DNA of 64,000 bases. Source: Indolivaga capnocytophagoides DSM 22835. GTDB taxonomy: Bacteria > Bacteroidota > Bacteroidia > Bacteroidales > Dysgonomonadaceae. Position 1 is the stretch's first letter, and every line of letters starts with the position of its first letter. Positions 26,472 through 36,862 of the stretch are shown in pieces. The stretch is taken from NCBI RefSeq assembly GCF_000426485.1, contig NZ_AUFL01000017.1, forward strand, positions 46,872 to 110,871. Reading direction: 5' to 3'. The notes under the pieces are model-generated. The model had not been told where the DNA came from, made no database searches, and was given only the letters and a program-made list of their open reading frames with translations. Made by a program: the position numbers and the translations under genes.

Positions 26472-28388
26472 TTAATAACCGTAAGAGTTAGTAACGACAC
26501 CTCCGTAATCTCCGATTACACTTGTATGTATAGGAAAGAGGTATCTGTCATCGCAAGTTCCATTATACGCTTTTTGCAATCCAGAGCTGAACAGTTTTAT
26601 TCTTGTCAGATAATTTGTCTTATTCTCATCCGAGAAACCGAACATCCATTTCACTTTAGTATAACCAGCCTTTTTAACTTCATCGTCACTCAAGGCATCA
26701 AGCTCCGCATTCGCTTTATAGTAGTTTATATTTGCTTTATCAATATTCTCTTTATCGTCTTTATATCGATAATAAATAGCCTGAGGCAGATTGTCATAGC
26801 TTTTATCAAATATCTTAACTGTTCCGCCATTAATCATTTCTGCAAAAGCATCTCTTTGATCCTGTATTTTTTTGGACAACAAATTCCATCTGATGAGGTC
26901 GAATTTACGAATAGCTTCCCCTCCAAATTCCCAAGCTCTTTCATTTACAATCGCATTGAAAAATTGTTGCTGAGACGTCAGGTTATCTACATAGTCTGTA
27001 ACCTCCGCAGTAGAATTGGCAACACCGTTAAAAGCCCTAGCCCTTACCTGTTTCAAAGCATCTTTAGCAGAAGCAGTTGGCCCGTTCAGTTCATTTTCGG
27101 CTTCGGCATACATAAGAAGTATGTCTGCATACCTCATCACAATCCAGTTTACACCATATCCCCACTTATTATTCGCACCTTTATTATAAGAAAGCCATGT
27201 TGCATTTTTACTCATCCAGCGTTGATCCCATTTTGCAAAGTTGTATGACAGAGGATTAGACTGAAATACTTCTTTCAGGTCTCCCGAAGAATTACCGTAT
27301 GATGCAGTCGCAATAGTGGCATCACGACGGGTATCTTTCTGGTCAAACGAATAATAATAGTATGCGCTTGTATTAACTACGTTTGAATTATTGCCGTATC
27401 CGTACTTTGTATTTGTATAAAATCTCACACCTATACTATAACCAATCTCTCCGCTCTGACCTAAACCTAAAGCTACTTCATACAGGTTTTCGCCATTAAC
27501 ACCATCTGGATTTAAAGCACAAACGTCTGTCCATATTGTTTCGTAATTAGATTTCAGAGTATAAATACCCTGATCCATTACTTCTTTACATTGTTCTCTT
27601 GCTATTTCATAATATTTTTCCCAGTTTGCACCTCTTTCCATCGGATATCCGGCCTTATCGCGAAGAGAGTATCCACCTCTAGCTAAAGCGACACGGGCAA
27701 TCAATCCCTTCACAAATCCTTTGGTTATACGCTCGGAATTTGAATACGAAACCGATCCGGCCGAATTTCCAACCCAAGGCAAGTCCTTCTGAGCCTCGGT
27801 CAAATCTTCTATAATAAAATCATAAATAGAATCCCTGTCTGTTTTCGGGAGATAAACATTCGATAAATCGTTTTTTGTGGGTTCTGTTTTGAAGGGAATA
27901 TCACCCCAATGTTTTACAAGTTCGAAATAACCCATAGCTCGCATTGCTTTTGCTTCGGCTAACAAAGATTTGAAGGCAGCCTGCTCACTAGTTGTTCCTG
28001 ACATCAGCGGACTGTTTTGCAAACCTACTATCACAAGATTGGCTCTTTCTATCATCTGGTATATTCTCGTCCATAATAAAACAGAATTCCCGGCAGTAGC
28101 ATAATAATTAGATACTCCTCTATTTGAATTTTGATTATAAGATGTTTCATCAGCCCCTACAAATTCTATGTCATTATTTGTAGACCAGTTAAGAGAAATG
28201 CGCTGAGCATACATCTGAGCATCGGCAATACGGTCGTATATACCTAATACCGCCGACTCGGCATAATAGGTAGATGAGTAAACAGTCTCGTCAGTCATTT
28301 TCGACGGACTTTCTGTTTCCAGAAAATCATTGCATGAAGAGAATACAAACGAACATGCAGCAATGGTTATATATATTATTTTTTTCAT
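26472..28388 (-). CDS. SusD/RagB-like nutrient-binding lipoprotein (pair 1)
   Basis: 638 residues, lipobox Cys19 (VFSSCN). SusD signatures: N-terminal NDFLETESPSKMTDE, TPR-like helices, and the C-terminal SusD motif with NERAWEFGGEAIRKFDLIRW. SusD proteins sit on the outer surface as the lid of the SusC pore and bind oligosaccharides. It starts 12 bp after the susC stop and belongs to the same operon. Several aromatic-rich loops (for example SYSIGVRFYTNTKYGYGN) may hold the ligand. Confidence 0.93.
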   Translation of the reverse strand: MKKIIYITIAACSFVFSSCNDFLETESPSKMTDETVYSSTYYAESAVLGIYDRIADAQMYAQRISLNWSTNNDIEFVGADETSYNQNSNRGVSNYYATAGNSVLLWTRIYQMIERANLVIVGLQNSPLMSGTTSEQAAFKSLLAEAKAMRAMGYFELVKHWGDIPFKTEPTKNDLSNVYLPKTDRDSIYDFIIEDLTEAQKDLPWVGNSAGSVSYSNSERITKGFVKGLIARVALARGGYSLRDKAGYPMERGANWEKYYEIAREQCKEVMDQGIYTLKSNYETIWTDVCALNPDGVNGENLYEVALGLGQSGEIGYSIGVRFYTNTKYGYGNNSNVVNTSAYYYYSFDQKDTRRDATIATASYGNSSGDLKEVFQSNPLSYNFAKWDQRWMSKNATWLSYNKGANNKWGYGVNWIVMRYADILLMYAEAENELNGPTASAKDALKQVRARAFNGVANSTAEVTDYVDNLTSQQQFFNAIVNERAWEFGGEAIRKFDLIRWNLLSKKIQDQRDAFAEMINGGTVKIFDKSYDNLPQAIYYRYKDDKENIDKANINYYKANAELDALSDDEVKKAGYTKVKWMFGFSDENKTNYLTRIKLFSSGLQKAYNGTCDDRYLFPIHTSVIGDYGGVVTNSYGY

Positions 28389-28400
28389 AGATATATTCTT

Positions 28401-31400
28401 TTAGAATGTTACATTTATACCACCGACAAACGTTTTCGCTTTCGGATAGGCGGAATAATCAACACCCGGAGTGAAAGGGCTTGAAGATCCGCCACGGGTA
28501 CTAACCTCCGGATCAGGGCCCGAATAGTTCGTCCAGCAATACAGATTGTATCCTGTCGCATAAATACGTAAGGATTCTATCAGCCATTTTTTTGTTAAAC
28601 TTTTGGGTAGAGTATAACCGACTGTCAGGTTATTCAAACGCAGGAAAGAACCATCCTCTACAGCCCATGAGTGGAAAACCGTAGTTGTCATTATCGGGTG
28701 CCACATCGCTTTGCCCTTGTTCAGTTCTTGTAAAAGCTGCGGATTTGCATTTTTCCCCGAATAGATATTATTACCTGTAGAAGGATCAATAGTTGTAAAA
28801 CGTTTATCCAAACTCATTTCGGCTGATAAATTCTGATATTTCCGGGTTTGCAGGTAAGCCGTATTATCTAATTTATTCGCATTGTAAATATCATTACCGT
28901 ATGACCAGTTAAAGAAAATAGCAGCATCAAACCCTTTATATGTAGCGTTAAATCCAAAACCTCCAGTATGAATAGGTAAAGCGTTTCCGATTACCTTTCT
29001 GTCATTCTCGGTTATCTCCGTGCTTCCATCATCCGATATCTTCTTTAGTTTAAGAGCTCCCGGACCAAAGTAATTTCCTGCACCAATCAGCTTGCTGTCA
29101 TCAGCAACACCATCATTGAGTACCCAGCCATTCTTCGAATTATCCCATGTAAAATCGTCAAACGAATACATTCCATCCGTTACATATCCATACATCTGAC
29201 CCAAAGATTTACCTTCCTGTATCAGATAATCATAAGTAGGCTCTGCAGACCCATTCCATCCCGAACCGTATAATTTCGACTTGGCATCACCTCTTCCGTA
29301 TTTATCAACCTTATTTTTATTGAACGCAATATTGAATGTTCCGCTCAATGTAAAGTCTTTATTATCGATTATATAACCCGTAAGAGATAGCTCCAGTCCC
29401 CGGTTAGAAGTTTGTCCAACATTTTGGTACTGATTATCAAAACCGGAAGTCGAAGGAATAGGTGTACTTACAATCAAATCTTTTGTTACATTATTATACA
29501 GATCGATTGTACCCGAAAGCCGGTTATTGAAAAAGCCGAAGTCAATACCAAAGTTTGTAGATTCGGTTGTTTCCCATGTCAATTTATTATTTTTCAATGT
29601 ACTAGATGGCGTAAGAATACTTGTAGCCGATTCGTTTAAATAAAACACACTCGATGATGACGATGTGTAATCTTGTCTCCAGTACGAACCTACTCTTGCA
29701 TTCCCTACAGAACCGTAACTCAATCTGGCTTTCAGGTTACTTAACCAACCTTTAGTACCTTCCATGAATCCTTCTTCTGATGTTCTCCATGCCAAAGCTG
29801 CACCGGGAAAAAATCCCCAAAAATTGCCCGGACCAAAGTTACTTGTCCCGTCTTCCCGTGCTGTAAGGGTCAATAGATAACGGTCTTTCCAGTTATAATT
29901 TATACGCCCAAAGAATGATATCTGACGAGACGGTTCACCTATCGATGTTCTTATAGGCTCCGCTTTACCATTGTTCATTTGAGCCAAGACCTCTTTTGCC
30001 GAAAAATCGACAGGAAAGAAGCGAGCTTCAGTTATTTTTTGATCTGTAACACTTTCATAAATCTCCTGACCTACAAGAAAATCAATTTTATGTTCTTTAT
30101 TTATCTTCCAGTTATAAGCTAACGTATTACTGAACCGGTATGATTTTCCGTACTGATCAGTTATCTGTGCAATAGGCTGGTTACCGTAATTTTTGGATAC
30201 ACCTGTACCTTGCAGCCATACATTATCTGTTTTATTTTTGAGGTATGTATAATTAAACATACTGGTCAGTTTCAATTCTTTGAGAATATTCCATCCGAGT
30301 GTAGCCGTATAAGCATTTGTGAACTTATTTTGTTTTTTATACTCATTTTCAATTGACTCAATCGGATTCAACAGTAAACTGCTGGCTTCGGCTCCCGATT
30401 GGTCGTCATCATCATCCACAGATGAATTGAATGCAGACAAACCTCTGGTCGGAGCGTATTTTACAGCATTACGCAACTTCGTATTGGAACCCGACCCCGA
30501 AGATATACTCGGTCCGTTTATAGTTTCGTCAGCCAGACGTACATTAAAATCGAAGCTTACAGTATTACTTACTTTTGTATTTACCTTTAAGTTTATGTTA
30601 TTTCTTTTATACCCGGAATTGATCATAATATAATCTTCGTCGTTCCGGGCAAAACTCAAACTGTACACAGTAGACTTACTCCCTCCGGAAATACTGGCAT
30701 TGTAAGATTGCTGAGTTCCTGTATTTCCGAAAAGCTTATCCTGCCAATCAATTCCTTTATCCGATTTATAGATATTCAAATCCTGAAAACGTCCGTAATA
30801 ATTCTGAAATGTTTCTGACTGATCCAATTCATACTGATAATAGACATACTCGTAAGGACTCAAGACCTTTATAAAATCATCGGTACGTTTCGCTCCGTAT
30901 GATGCATTGAACGAAACGGAGATTTTCCCTTCACGTCCGCTTTTTGTTGTAATCAATACAACACCGTTAGACCCCTGAGCTCCATAAATAGCAGTACTTG
31001 CAGCATCTTTCAAAATGTCGATTGACGCTATATCCGAAGGGGGAATATCCGAGATAGAGTTTACCTGTATTCCATCAACAACATACAAAGGCGAATTATC
31101 CTGAGAAATGGATGTACCACCACGTACCCGAATGCGAATATCGGCATCGGGAGAACCCTCAGCCATAGAAACGTTCACCCCTGCCATACGACCGGTGATA
31201 GCTTCTGCAGCCGAAGCAACAGGGACATTTTTCAAATCTTTTGCAGAAACAGAAGAAACAGATCCGGTCAGGTCTTTTTTAGGCACTGCTCCATAACCGA
31301 TCACTACTACCTCATCCAGTTCCGAAGAATTATCTTCCATTGTGATGGTGATTTTTGAGCCGGTTATGGGCACTGTTTGTGTTTTCATCCCGATATATTT

Positions 31401-31637
31401 GGCTTCTAATGTTTTTGCATTTGCCGGAACCGAAAGAGTAAAGTTCCCGTCCAAATCTGTAACTGTTCCGACAGAAGCTCCGGTCACAGAGACAGAAACG
31501 CCTATCAACCCTTCACCGCCGCCATCGACAACAGTTCCTTTTATCTCCTTTTTCTGCTGTGCATATACATTCCCCCAACAAACCAGGCTGAATATAATAC
31601 ACATCATAGAGAAAATTTTCATACTTGTTTTTTGCAT
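28401..31637 (-). CDS. SusC-like TonB-dependent transporter (pair 1)
   Basis: 1078 residues, signal peptide ends NVYAQ. N-terminal carboxypeptidase-regulatory-like domain (about 30-110), plug domain beginning VVVIGYGAVPKKDLTGSVSS and containing SPLYVVDGI, then a 22-strand barrel ending in FVGGINVTF with the terminal Phe typical of outer-membrane proteins. It imports pectin oligosaccharides with TonB energy. Its promoter region carries the same 37-bp site as the other susC gene. Confidence 0.95.
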   Translation of the reverse strand: MQKTSMKIFSMMCIIFSLVCWGNVYAQQKKEIKGTVVDGGGEGLIGVSVSVTGASVGTVTDLDGNFTLSVPANAKTLEAKYIGMKTQTVPITGSKITITMEDNSSELDEVVVIGYGAVPKKDLTGSVSSVSAKDLKNVPVASAAEAITGRMAGVNVSMAEGSPDADIRIRVRGGTSISQDNSPLYVVDGIQVNSISDIPPSDIASIDILKDAASTAIYGAQGSNGVVLITTKSGREGKISVSFNASYGAKRTDDFIKVLSPYEYVYYQYELDQSETFQNYYGRFQDLNIYKSDKGIDWQDKLFGNTGTQQSYNASISGGSKSTVYSLSFARNDEDYIMINSGYKRNNINLKVNTKVSNTVSFDFNVRLADETINGPSISSGSGSNTKLRNAVKYAPTRGLSAFNSSVDDDDDQSGAEASSLLLNPIESIENEYKKQNKFTNAYTATLGWNILKELKLTSMFNYTYLKNKTDNVWLQGTGVSKNYGNQPIAQITDQYGKSYRFSNTLAYNWKINKEHKIDFLVGQEIYESVTDQKITEARFFPVDFSAKEVLAQMNNGKAEPIRTSIGEPSRQISFFGRINYNWKDRYLLTLTAREDGTSNFGPGNFWGFFPGAALAWRTSEEGFMEGTKGWLSNLKARLSYGSVGNARVGSYWRQDYTSSSSSVFYLNESATSILTPSSTLKNNKLTWETTESTNFGIDFGFFNNRLSGTIDLYNNVTKDLIVSTPIPSTSGFDNQYQNVGQTSNRGLELSLTGYIIDNKDFTLSGTFNIAFNKNKVDKYGRGDAKSKLYGSGWNGSAEPTYDYLIQEGKSLGQMYGYVTDGMYSFDDFTWDNSKNGWVLNDGVADDSKLIGAGNYFGPGALKLKKISDDGSTEITENDRKVIGNALPIHTGGFGFNATYKGFDAAIFFNWSYGNDIYNANKLDNTAYLQTRKYQNLSAEMSLDKRFTTIDPSTGNNIYSGKNANPQLLQELNKGKAMWHPIMTTTVFHSWAVEDGSFLRLNNLTVGYTLPKSLTKKWLIESLRIYATGYNLYCWTNYSGPDPEVSTRGGSSSPFTPGVDYSAYPKAKTFVGGINVTF

Positions 31638-31667
31638 GGTAAAAAAAGATGTGTTTAAAGTTAAATT

Positions 31668-31681
31668 AAGGTCACAGACCT
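31668..31681. repeat. Head-only palindrome in the susC (pair 1) leader
   Basis: AAGGTCACAGACCT, 31-44 bp before the susC ATG and downstream of the predicted transcription start, so it would be in the leader RNA. The same place upstream of the other susC has no such palindrome. Confidence 0.5.
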
Positions 31682-31701
31682 CTTTAATTAGATTTTGATA
31701 T

Positions 31702-31710
31702 GCAATATTA
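31702..31710 (-). promoter_or_regulatory. Degenerate -7 box of susC (pair 1)
   Basis: The minus strand reads TAATATTGC. It ends exactly 31 bases after the shared upstream site, the same distance as TATTATTGC at the other susC. A weak box (TAnnATTG instead of TAnnTTTG) at fixed spacing from an operator suggests an activator-dependent promoter. Confidence 0.55.
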
Positions 31711-31732
31711 AAACAAGTCTGTTTTGCGTCAA

Positions 31733-31769
31733 GGGGTGAATTTGACTATTCGGGGGTGTAAAATTGTTA
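31733..31769 (-). promoter_or_regulatory. Candidate operator of the hybrid two-component regulator, susC pair 1
   Basis: On the plus strand: GGGGTGAATTTGACTATT, one C, then GGGGGTGTAAAATTGTTA. It is the same as the site at 36863 in 35 of 37 positions. Two GGGTG words about 20 bp apart give it a direct-repeat character, as expected for AraC-type DNA-binding domains. It lies 96-132 bp upstream of the ATG. Confidence 0.65.
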
Positions 31770-31785
31770 CTCACCCCGCATAAAT

Positions 31786-31877
31786 AAGGTCTTAAACCTA
31801 TTTGTTGACTTTTCAAGTATAGCAGCCACAGTCTGTTATAGACAAAAAACACATCATTAAATACTTTCTGTTACTAA
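31786..31877 (+). repeat. 92-bp dispersed intergenic repeat, copy D
   Basis: Head AAGGTCTTAAACCT, middle TCTGTTATAGACAAAA, tail TTAAATACTTTCTGTTACTAA. Gapless against copies B and C. It lies between the terminator of susD (pair 2) and the operator of susC (pair 1). The plus-strand -7-like box is not kept. Confidence 0.75.
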
Positions 31878-31916
31878 AAAAACACAGGAGGAAATTACCA
31901 TCTCCCCCTGTGTTTT
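31876..31916 (-). terminator. Rho-independent terminator after susD (pair 2)
   Basis: AAAACACAGG and CCTGTGTTTT form the stem arms (31879-31888 and 31907-31916), with further GG/CC pairing inside. On the minus strand the stem is followed by a run of T. This separates the two susCD transcription units. Confidence 0.75.
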
Positions 31917-31945
31917 CATTTATTTTGATTATAAAAGTCCAGATC

Positions 31946-33604
31946 TCAATATCCCGGATTTTGTGTTACTGTCGCTTTATTCAGATTTATTGCAGACAAC
32001 GGTATTGGGCGCAATATTTTATTCTGTCCGTCCGTTCCCTTGAAATAGTCGGCATTAGCTATATCTGGATTGTATTTCACACAATACTCTATCAGTTTCC
32101 CTGTACGTTTCAAATCCATCCAGCGATGATATTCACCGGCAAGCTCACGGGCTCTTTCATCCAGAATAAAATCAATCGATAAATCTTCTTTCGAAATAGA
32201 CAGATCATATCCCGACTCGGCGGCTCTCGCCCTTACAGAATTGATTCGTGCTACAGCATTCGTCAAATCTCCGGCTTTAAAATAGGCCTCAGCGGCAACC
32301 AGATAACTTTCTCCGACTCTCGCCAACACAATATCTCGAGTACTGCTCTTGGTACTGAATTTAGAATCGGGATCATCGAATTTGCGGACAACCGACACTC
32401 CGTATACATCACCCGACATAGCCGAAACATAAGTTGTAGATTTGCCCGAAGTTGTCAGCGTATTTTCTTGCATCGGGATAATGATTGTTTTGGCTCGAGT
32501 CGCTGTATTTGCAGCACGCCACGCAGCAGTATCGGCAACAGCCCACACCGGAGGGTAATAATATAAGACCTTATCGGAAGCAAGTTCCGAATCTTTCAAA
32601 TTATAGTAGTCATAATATTTATTATAAAGCTGAACCATAAATGTACCTTCATAACGAGAGTCTCCTTTTGTAAACAACTGATGCAAACGTAATGTGGGAG
32701 TCAGGTTAGAAGTCGTATATTTATGTCCGTCTTCTGATCCTCCCAGATATGTTCCGAAAAAAGATTGCTGCATATTTCCATCGGAAGATGGATCTTCAAT
32801 AGAAGTTTTATCATATTGAACTGACCATATAATTTCTTCGTTCTCTTGGTTCGACGGCCAGAACAGATTCTTATAAGTTACCGATAAACTCTGTCCCCCT
32901 ATGGCAAGATCAGCGTATTTAGCTGCATTCTGAAAATCGGAACTAGAACCGAAGGTCTCATATCCCCGGCACAAATAAGTTTTAGCGATAAAGTGATTTA
33001 CCGTTCTCTGATCTACATGCCCGAATGTTTTTGTTGTTGCAGGGAGCGATGTCAAAGCCTCATCCATTTCCGACAAAACATAAGCATACACATCTTCAGC
33101 AGATTTTCTTTCGAACTCAAACTGAGGTGAATTTATCATATCGGTTACAATAGGCACACCGCCAAATTGCTGCACCAACAGATAATAATAGTATGCACGA
33201 ATAAAACGGGCTTCAGCTTTATACTGCGACAAATAATCTGTTTGCTCTGTATGATCGGCATAATATATGGCAGTATTAGCCAATTGGATCCCTTTGTAAC
33301 AGTTCGAATAGAAAGTACTTACATCGGAGTCGGTACTTAACAATGCCTTGTATGTACCTAATCCATCAGGCACTTTATTACGTCCGGATGCATATAAATC
33401 TGTACCTGCGCTAAACACCCAGGGTTCTTTACCATAAACCGGACGCAAGGAAGAGTATACAGAATTCATCAGGCTTTGAAATCCACTTTTGGTGGAATAA
33501 AAACCATCTGAAGGAACGGAAGATTTATTATCCTGATCTAAAAAGTCGCTACAGCTTGCAGATCCCAGCAAGCATAACAGCAATATATAATATATTTTTT
33601 TCAT
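31946..33604 (-). CDS. SusD/RagB-like nutrient-binding lipoprotein (pair 2)
   Basis: 552 residues, lipobox Cys18 (LLGSASC). N-terminal SDFLDQDNKSSVPSDGFY and C-terminal ILDERARELAGEYHRWMDLKRTGKL followed by NKILRPIPLSAINLN and a final NPGY are classic SusD features. It starts 18 bp after the second susC stop. The shorter length and different loops compared with pair 1 suggest it prefers another pectin fragment. No surface-glycan-binding gene follows it; a terminator does. Confidence 0.94.
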   Translation of the reverse strand: MKKIYYILLLCLLGSASCSDFLDQDNKSSVPSDGFYSTKSGFQSLMNSVYSSLRPVYGKEPWVFSAGTDLYASGRNKVPDGLGTYKALLSTDSDVSTFYSNCYKGIQLANTAIYYADHTEQTDYLSQYKAEARFIRAYYYYLLVQQFGGVPIVTDMINSPQFEFERKSAEDVYAYVLSEMDEALTSLPATTKTFGHVDQRTVNHFIAKTYLCRGYETFGSSSDFQNAAKYADLAIGGQSLSVTYKNLFWPSNQENEEIIWSVQYDKTSIEDPSSDGNMQQSFFGTYLGGSEDGHKYTTSNLTPTLRLHQLFTKGDSRYEGTFMVQLYNKYYDYYNLKDSELASDKVLYYYPPVWAVADTAAWRAANTATRAKTIIIPMQENTLTTSGKSTTYVSAMSGDVYGVSVVRKFDDPDSKFSTKSSTRDIVLARVGESYLVAAEAYFKAGDLTNAVARINSVRARAAESGYDLSISKEDLSIDFILDERARELAGEYHRWMDLKRTGKLIEYCVKYNPDIANADYFKGTDGQNKILRPIPLSAINLNKATVTQNPGY

Positions 33605-33622
33605 CTTGTAAACTGATATTGA

Positions 33623-36600
33623 TTAGAATTTAAGGTTTACTCCGAACTGGTAGGTCACAGAACTAGGACCTCCGCTACCATCTGAGATAGATGCTCCTGC
33701 CCATTCGGGATCAAATCCTTTATAATCGGTAAATACAAAAGGATTGAGAACATTCATATATACTCTGAGATTGGATATGCCCGCCTTTGATAACAACTTA
33801 CGAGGAACAGTATAACCAAACGTTATATTCTTCACTTTCACGAACGATGCATCTACACTGTGGTTTGCATAATCATAAGTATCACTTGTATTGGATGTTC
33901 CCCAATATGTTCCTCCCCCATAATTAGTTCCGCTGTTATTCGGATAAGGGTTCTTCTGGTTATTATGTCCCGAAGATACTCCCACAGTTCCATCTGCATT
34001 CAGCACAGGAGTGCCTGCGGGGATATAATAATCCATCTTTATTTTAGAACGTCCACGGTCTTTATAATCCGTAAATTCGATCATAAACGGACTGGATACA
34101 GTAGATCCTTGTTTTGCATAAATCGAAAAAGAAAAATCAAAATCACGCCATACCAGATTAGAGGTAAAACTTCCTGTCCAGTCGGGAGCAGCATGACCTA
34201 ATATAACAGCGTCTTTTTGATCTATAACATAATTCTTATCTACATCAAGGGCTTTTGCCTGTCCCTCATACTGTCCGTATTTGGCAGCTTCGGCAGCTTC
34301 AGCAGCAGTCCAGACCCCTGTAATTTTATGACCGTAAACGACATTGATCGGATTGTTTATAAACCATTTGGCTGCCACATTGTCTTGCTTCGATCCATCA
34401 ATATCAACTATTCGGTTTTTATTCGCTGAAAAAGAGAAAACTGTACTCCATTGCCAGTCTTTAGTTACGATATTTTTTGTAGTCAATCCGATTTCGATAC
34501 CGCTGTTTCGTACTTTTCCTACATTGTCCCACATTACCCCGGTAGACGAACCTGTTTCGAGTGGCATAGGGCGTTCTAACAATAAATCAGTTGATAATTT
34601 ATTATAGTAATCAACTGTTCCTGAAATCCTGCCGCCAAAGAACCCGAAGTCTAAACCGACATTAAATTCTCTCGATTTTTCCCACGACAAATTCTGATAT
34701 ACCAACCCGTTAGGCCCATACCCGTTAGCAAGTGTTCCGCCAAAGTCATACCAATATTTTGTACTTGCCAGAGACTGAGTATCGTATGCACCCACAGGAG
34801 TATTATTTCCGGTATATCCGAAACTGGCTCTCAGCTTTAGGTTACTAAGGGCATCAAATTTTGCAAATTCCTCTTCTGATATCCTCCACGCTAAAGCCAT
34901 AGATGGAAATACACCCCATTTATTACCTTTTGCAAATTTAGACGATCCGTCCCACCGGCTGGATATTGTTGCCAGATACCGGCCTTTATAACTGTAGTTA
35001 AATCTCAAAGCATGAGACAACATGGAGATTCGGCTATAGGCACTGCTTTTTTTCTCCACGTTTGCAGCCGAACCAACATTGTGATATCCTGTATCGAAAG
35101 GCATATCCGACACACTGATATAATCCTCATCGTATTTATCATCAAAAACACTAAATAAGTACATCCCGCTCAGATCATGATCTCCGAATGTTTTCTGATA
35201 GTTGATCTGTGTATCCCATGTATAGTTAAAGCGTTCTTTATTTCTTACTTCCGCAGCATTTACTCCTTTCGAATACTGAGCCGCAGTATATACTCCATTA
35301 AATATACCATTACGGCTTTTGTTATAAGTCGGAGAGAATGTTGTTTTCAGCGTAATATCTTTTGTAGGATTATACTGAGCATAAATATTTGCTAATACAT
35401 CATATGTTTTGGTCTCGTTCACGGCATTCTGCATATCGAGCAAAGGATTGATAATACCAGAAAACTGTCCTGTACTCTCAAATATGTCCTTTCCTCCGGG
35501 TAATAATACCAAGTCGCCATTTTTATCATAAGGGATAAAATAAGGATTCGTTCTGAACGAATTCAACACCGCATTCTTACTGCCGAAATCCTTATCGGTA
35601 TATGCCATATTTGCAGAAAAACCAACAGAAAATTTATCATTGATCTTATTATCGACGGAACCTTTAAAGTTAAATCGTTGATAATTGTCATTTACAAATA
35701 TCCCTTCTTCCTTCTGATATCCCACGCCTGCTCTGTAAGCAACATTTTTTCCACTGCCGTTAACACTTATAAAGTGGTTTTGCTGCTGACCATCTTGTGT
35801 TACCAAACTAGGCCAGTCGGTATAATCTTTTTGGGCAAATTTACGTTTCATTACTTCACTGTCTGCATTCCAGAAGTTTTTGAGATTACCGTCTGTCATC
35901 TCATATGTAGGAATTCCAGCGGCAGTGTTCGCCCCTTTGGTCAATGTAGTATAACGGGCGAAACGATAATCGGAAAATTCATCACCCGACATAAAATCGG
36001 GCATACGAGCTATTTTTTTCACGCCATAATATCCGTCGTACGAAACCACAGTACGCCCGCCTTCACCGCTTTTCGCCTGTTTCGTTGTGATCATCACAAC
36101 TCCGTTAGTCGCTCTCGATCCGTAAATAGCTGTTGAAGACGCATCTTTAAGAATATCAACACGGTCGATATCAGCAGGATTAAGAAAATCAATTCCATCA
36201 GTTACAACTCCGTCCACGACATAAAGCGGACCTCCTCCCTGCATAGAGCTTTGCCCTCTGATCTGAATATCAAAACCTCCACCGGCACGGCTCGAATTCT
36301 GAGAAATATCCACACCGGCAACTTGTCCCTGCATAGACTCCAAAACACTGGTTGTACCTTTCGCTGTAATATTATCGGAAGAAATACTGCCGACAGAACC
36401 AGTCAGGTCATTCTTTTTCATTGTACCATAACCGATAACCACAATCTCTGATAACTCCGAGGAATTATCTTCCATAGTAATATTAACAACTGAACCGGTT
36501 ATGGGTACGATTTTGTCTTTCATCCCGATATACTTTACTTCCAGACTTCTAGCATCAGCTGGTGCTGACAATACGAAATGCCCGTCCAGATCCGTGACTG

Positions 36601-36772
36601 TCCCCACAGTCGTTCCTTTAACTGACACAGAGACACCGATAAGGCCTTCTCCTTTTATGTCAACTACTGTACCTTTGATTTCTTTCTTTTGCTGTGCTTG
36701 AACATTGTGCCATGTAAAGAGACAACACAATATACACATGAGAGATAGGATTCTCAAATTTGTTTTTTGCAT
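33623..36772 (-). CDS. SusC-like TonB-dependent transporter (pair 2)
   Basis: 1049 residues, signal peptide ends NVQAQ. Regulatory-like N-terminal domain (about 28-108), plug with VVIGYGTMKKNDLTGSVGS and GPLYVVDGVV, barrel ending in TYQFGVNLKF. The first 110 residues are close to those of the pair 1 transporter, the barrels differ more. It faces the hybrid regulator gene across a 389-bp divergent region. Import of pectin oligosaccharides is inferred from family and context. Confidence 0.95.
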   Translation of the reverse strand: MQKTNLRILSLMCILCCLFTWHNVQAQQKKEIKGTVVDIKGEGLIGVSVSVKGTTVGTVTDLDGHFVLSAPADARSLEVKYIGMKDKIVPITGSVVNITMEDNSSELSEIVVIGYGTMKKNDLTGSVGSISSDNITAKGTTSVLESMQGQVAGVDISQNSSRAGGGFDIQIRGQSSMQGGGPLYVVDGVVTDGIDFLNPADIDRVDILKDASSTAIYGSRATNGVVMITTKQAKSGEGGRTVVSYDGYYGVKKIARMPDFMSGDEFSDYRFARYTTLTKGANTAAGIPTYEMTDGNLKNFWNADSEVMKRKFAQKDYTDWPSLVTQDGQQQNHFISVNGSGKNVAYRAGVGYQKEEGIFVNDNYQRFNFKGSVDNKINDKFSVGFSANMAYTDKDFGSKNAVLNSFRTNPYFIPYDKNGDLVLLPGGKDIFESTGQFSGIINPLLDMQNAVNETKTYDVLANIYAQYNPTKDITLKTTFSPTYNKSRNGIFNGVYTAAQYSKGVNAAEVRNKERFNYTWDTQINYQKTFGDHDLSGMYLFSVFDDKYDEDYISVSDMPFDTGYHNVGSAANVEKKSSAYSRISMLSHALRFNYSYKGRYLATISSRWDGSSKFAKGNKWGVFPSMALAWRISEEEFAKFDALSNLKLRASFGYTGNNTPVGAYDTQSLASTKYWYDFGGTLANGYGPNGLVYQNLSWEKSREFNVGLDFGFFGGRISGTVDYYNKLSTDLLLERPMPLETGSSTGVMWDNVGKVRNSGIEIGLTTKNIVTKDWQWSTVFSFSANKNRIVDIDGSKQDNVAAKWFINNPINVVYGHKITGVWTAAEAAEAAKYGQYEGQAKALDVDKNYVIDQKDAVILGHAAPDWTGSFTSNLVWRDFDFSFSIYAKQGSTVSSPFMIEFTDYKDRGRSKIKMDYYIPAGTPVLNADGTVGVSSGHNNQKNPYPNNSGTNYGGGTYWGTSNTSDTYDYANHSVDASFVKVKNITFGYTVPRKLLSKAGISNLRVYMNVLNPFVFTDYKGFDPEWAGASISDGSGGPSSVTYQFGVNLKF

Positions 36773-36831
36773 GGTAATTTAAGATGTGTTTAAAATTAGA
36801 TTCTCAGTTAGCTGTAATTAAGCTTTCAACG

Positions 36832-36840
36832 GCAATAATA
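36832..36840 (-). promoter_or_regulatory. Degenerate -7 box of susC (pair 2)
   Basis: The minus strand reads TATTATTGC, 31 bases from the edge of the shared upstream site, as at the other susC. Transcription would start near 36825 and give a leader of about 50 nt. Both leaders end with TTAAACACATCTT shortly before the ATG. Confidence 0.55.
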
Positions 36841-36862
36841 TAATATATCGCCAACTACACCG

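Noticed and set aside
26445..27248. Open frame of 267 codons on the plus strand
   Set aside because: Antisense to susD (pair 1); the translation is rich in Ile/Phe/Cys as expected of a shadow frame.
19245..31877. CRISPR-like array formed by the repeated palindromes
   Set aside because: Copies are kilobases apart, separated by genes, and show no regular spacers.
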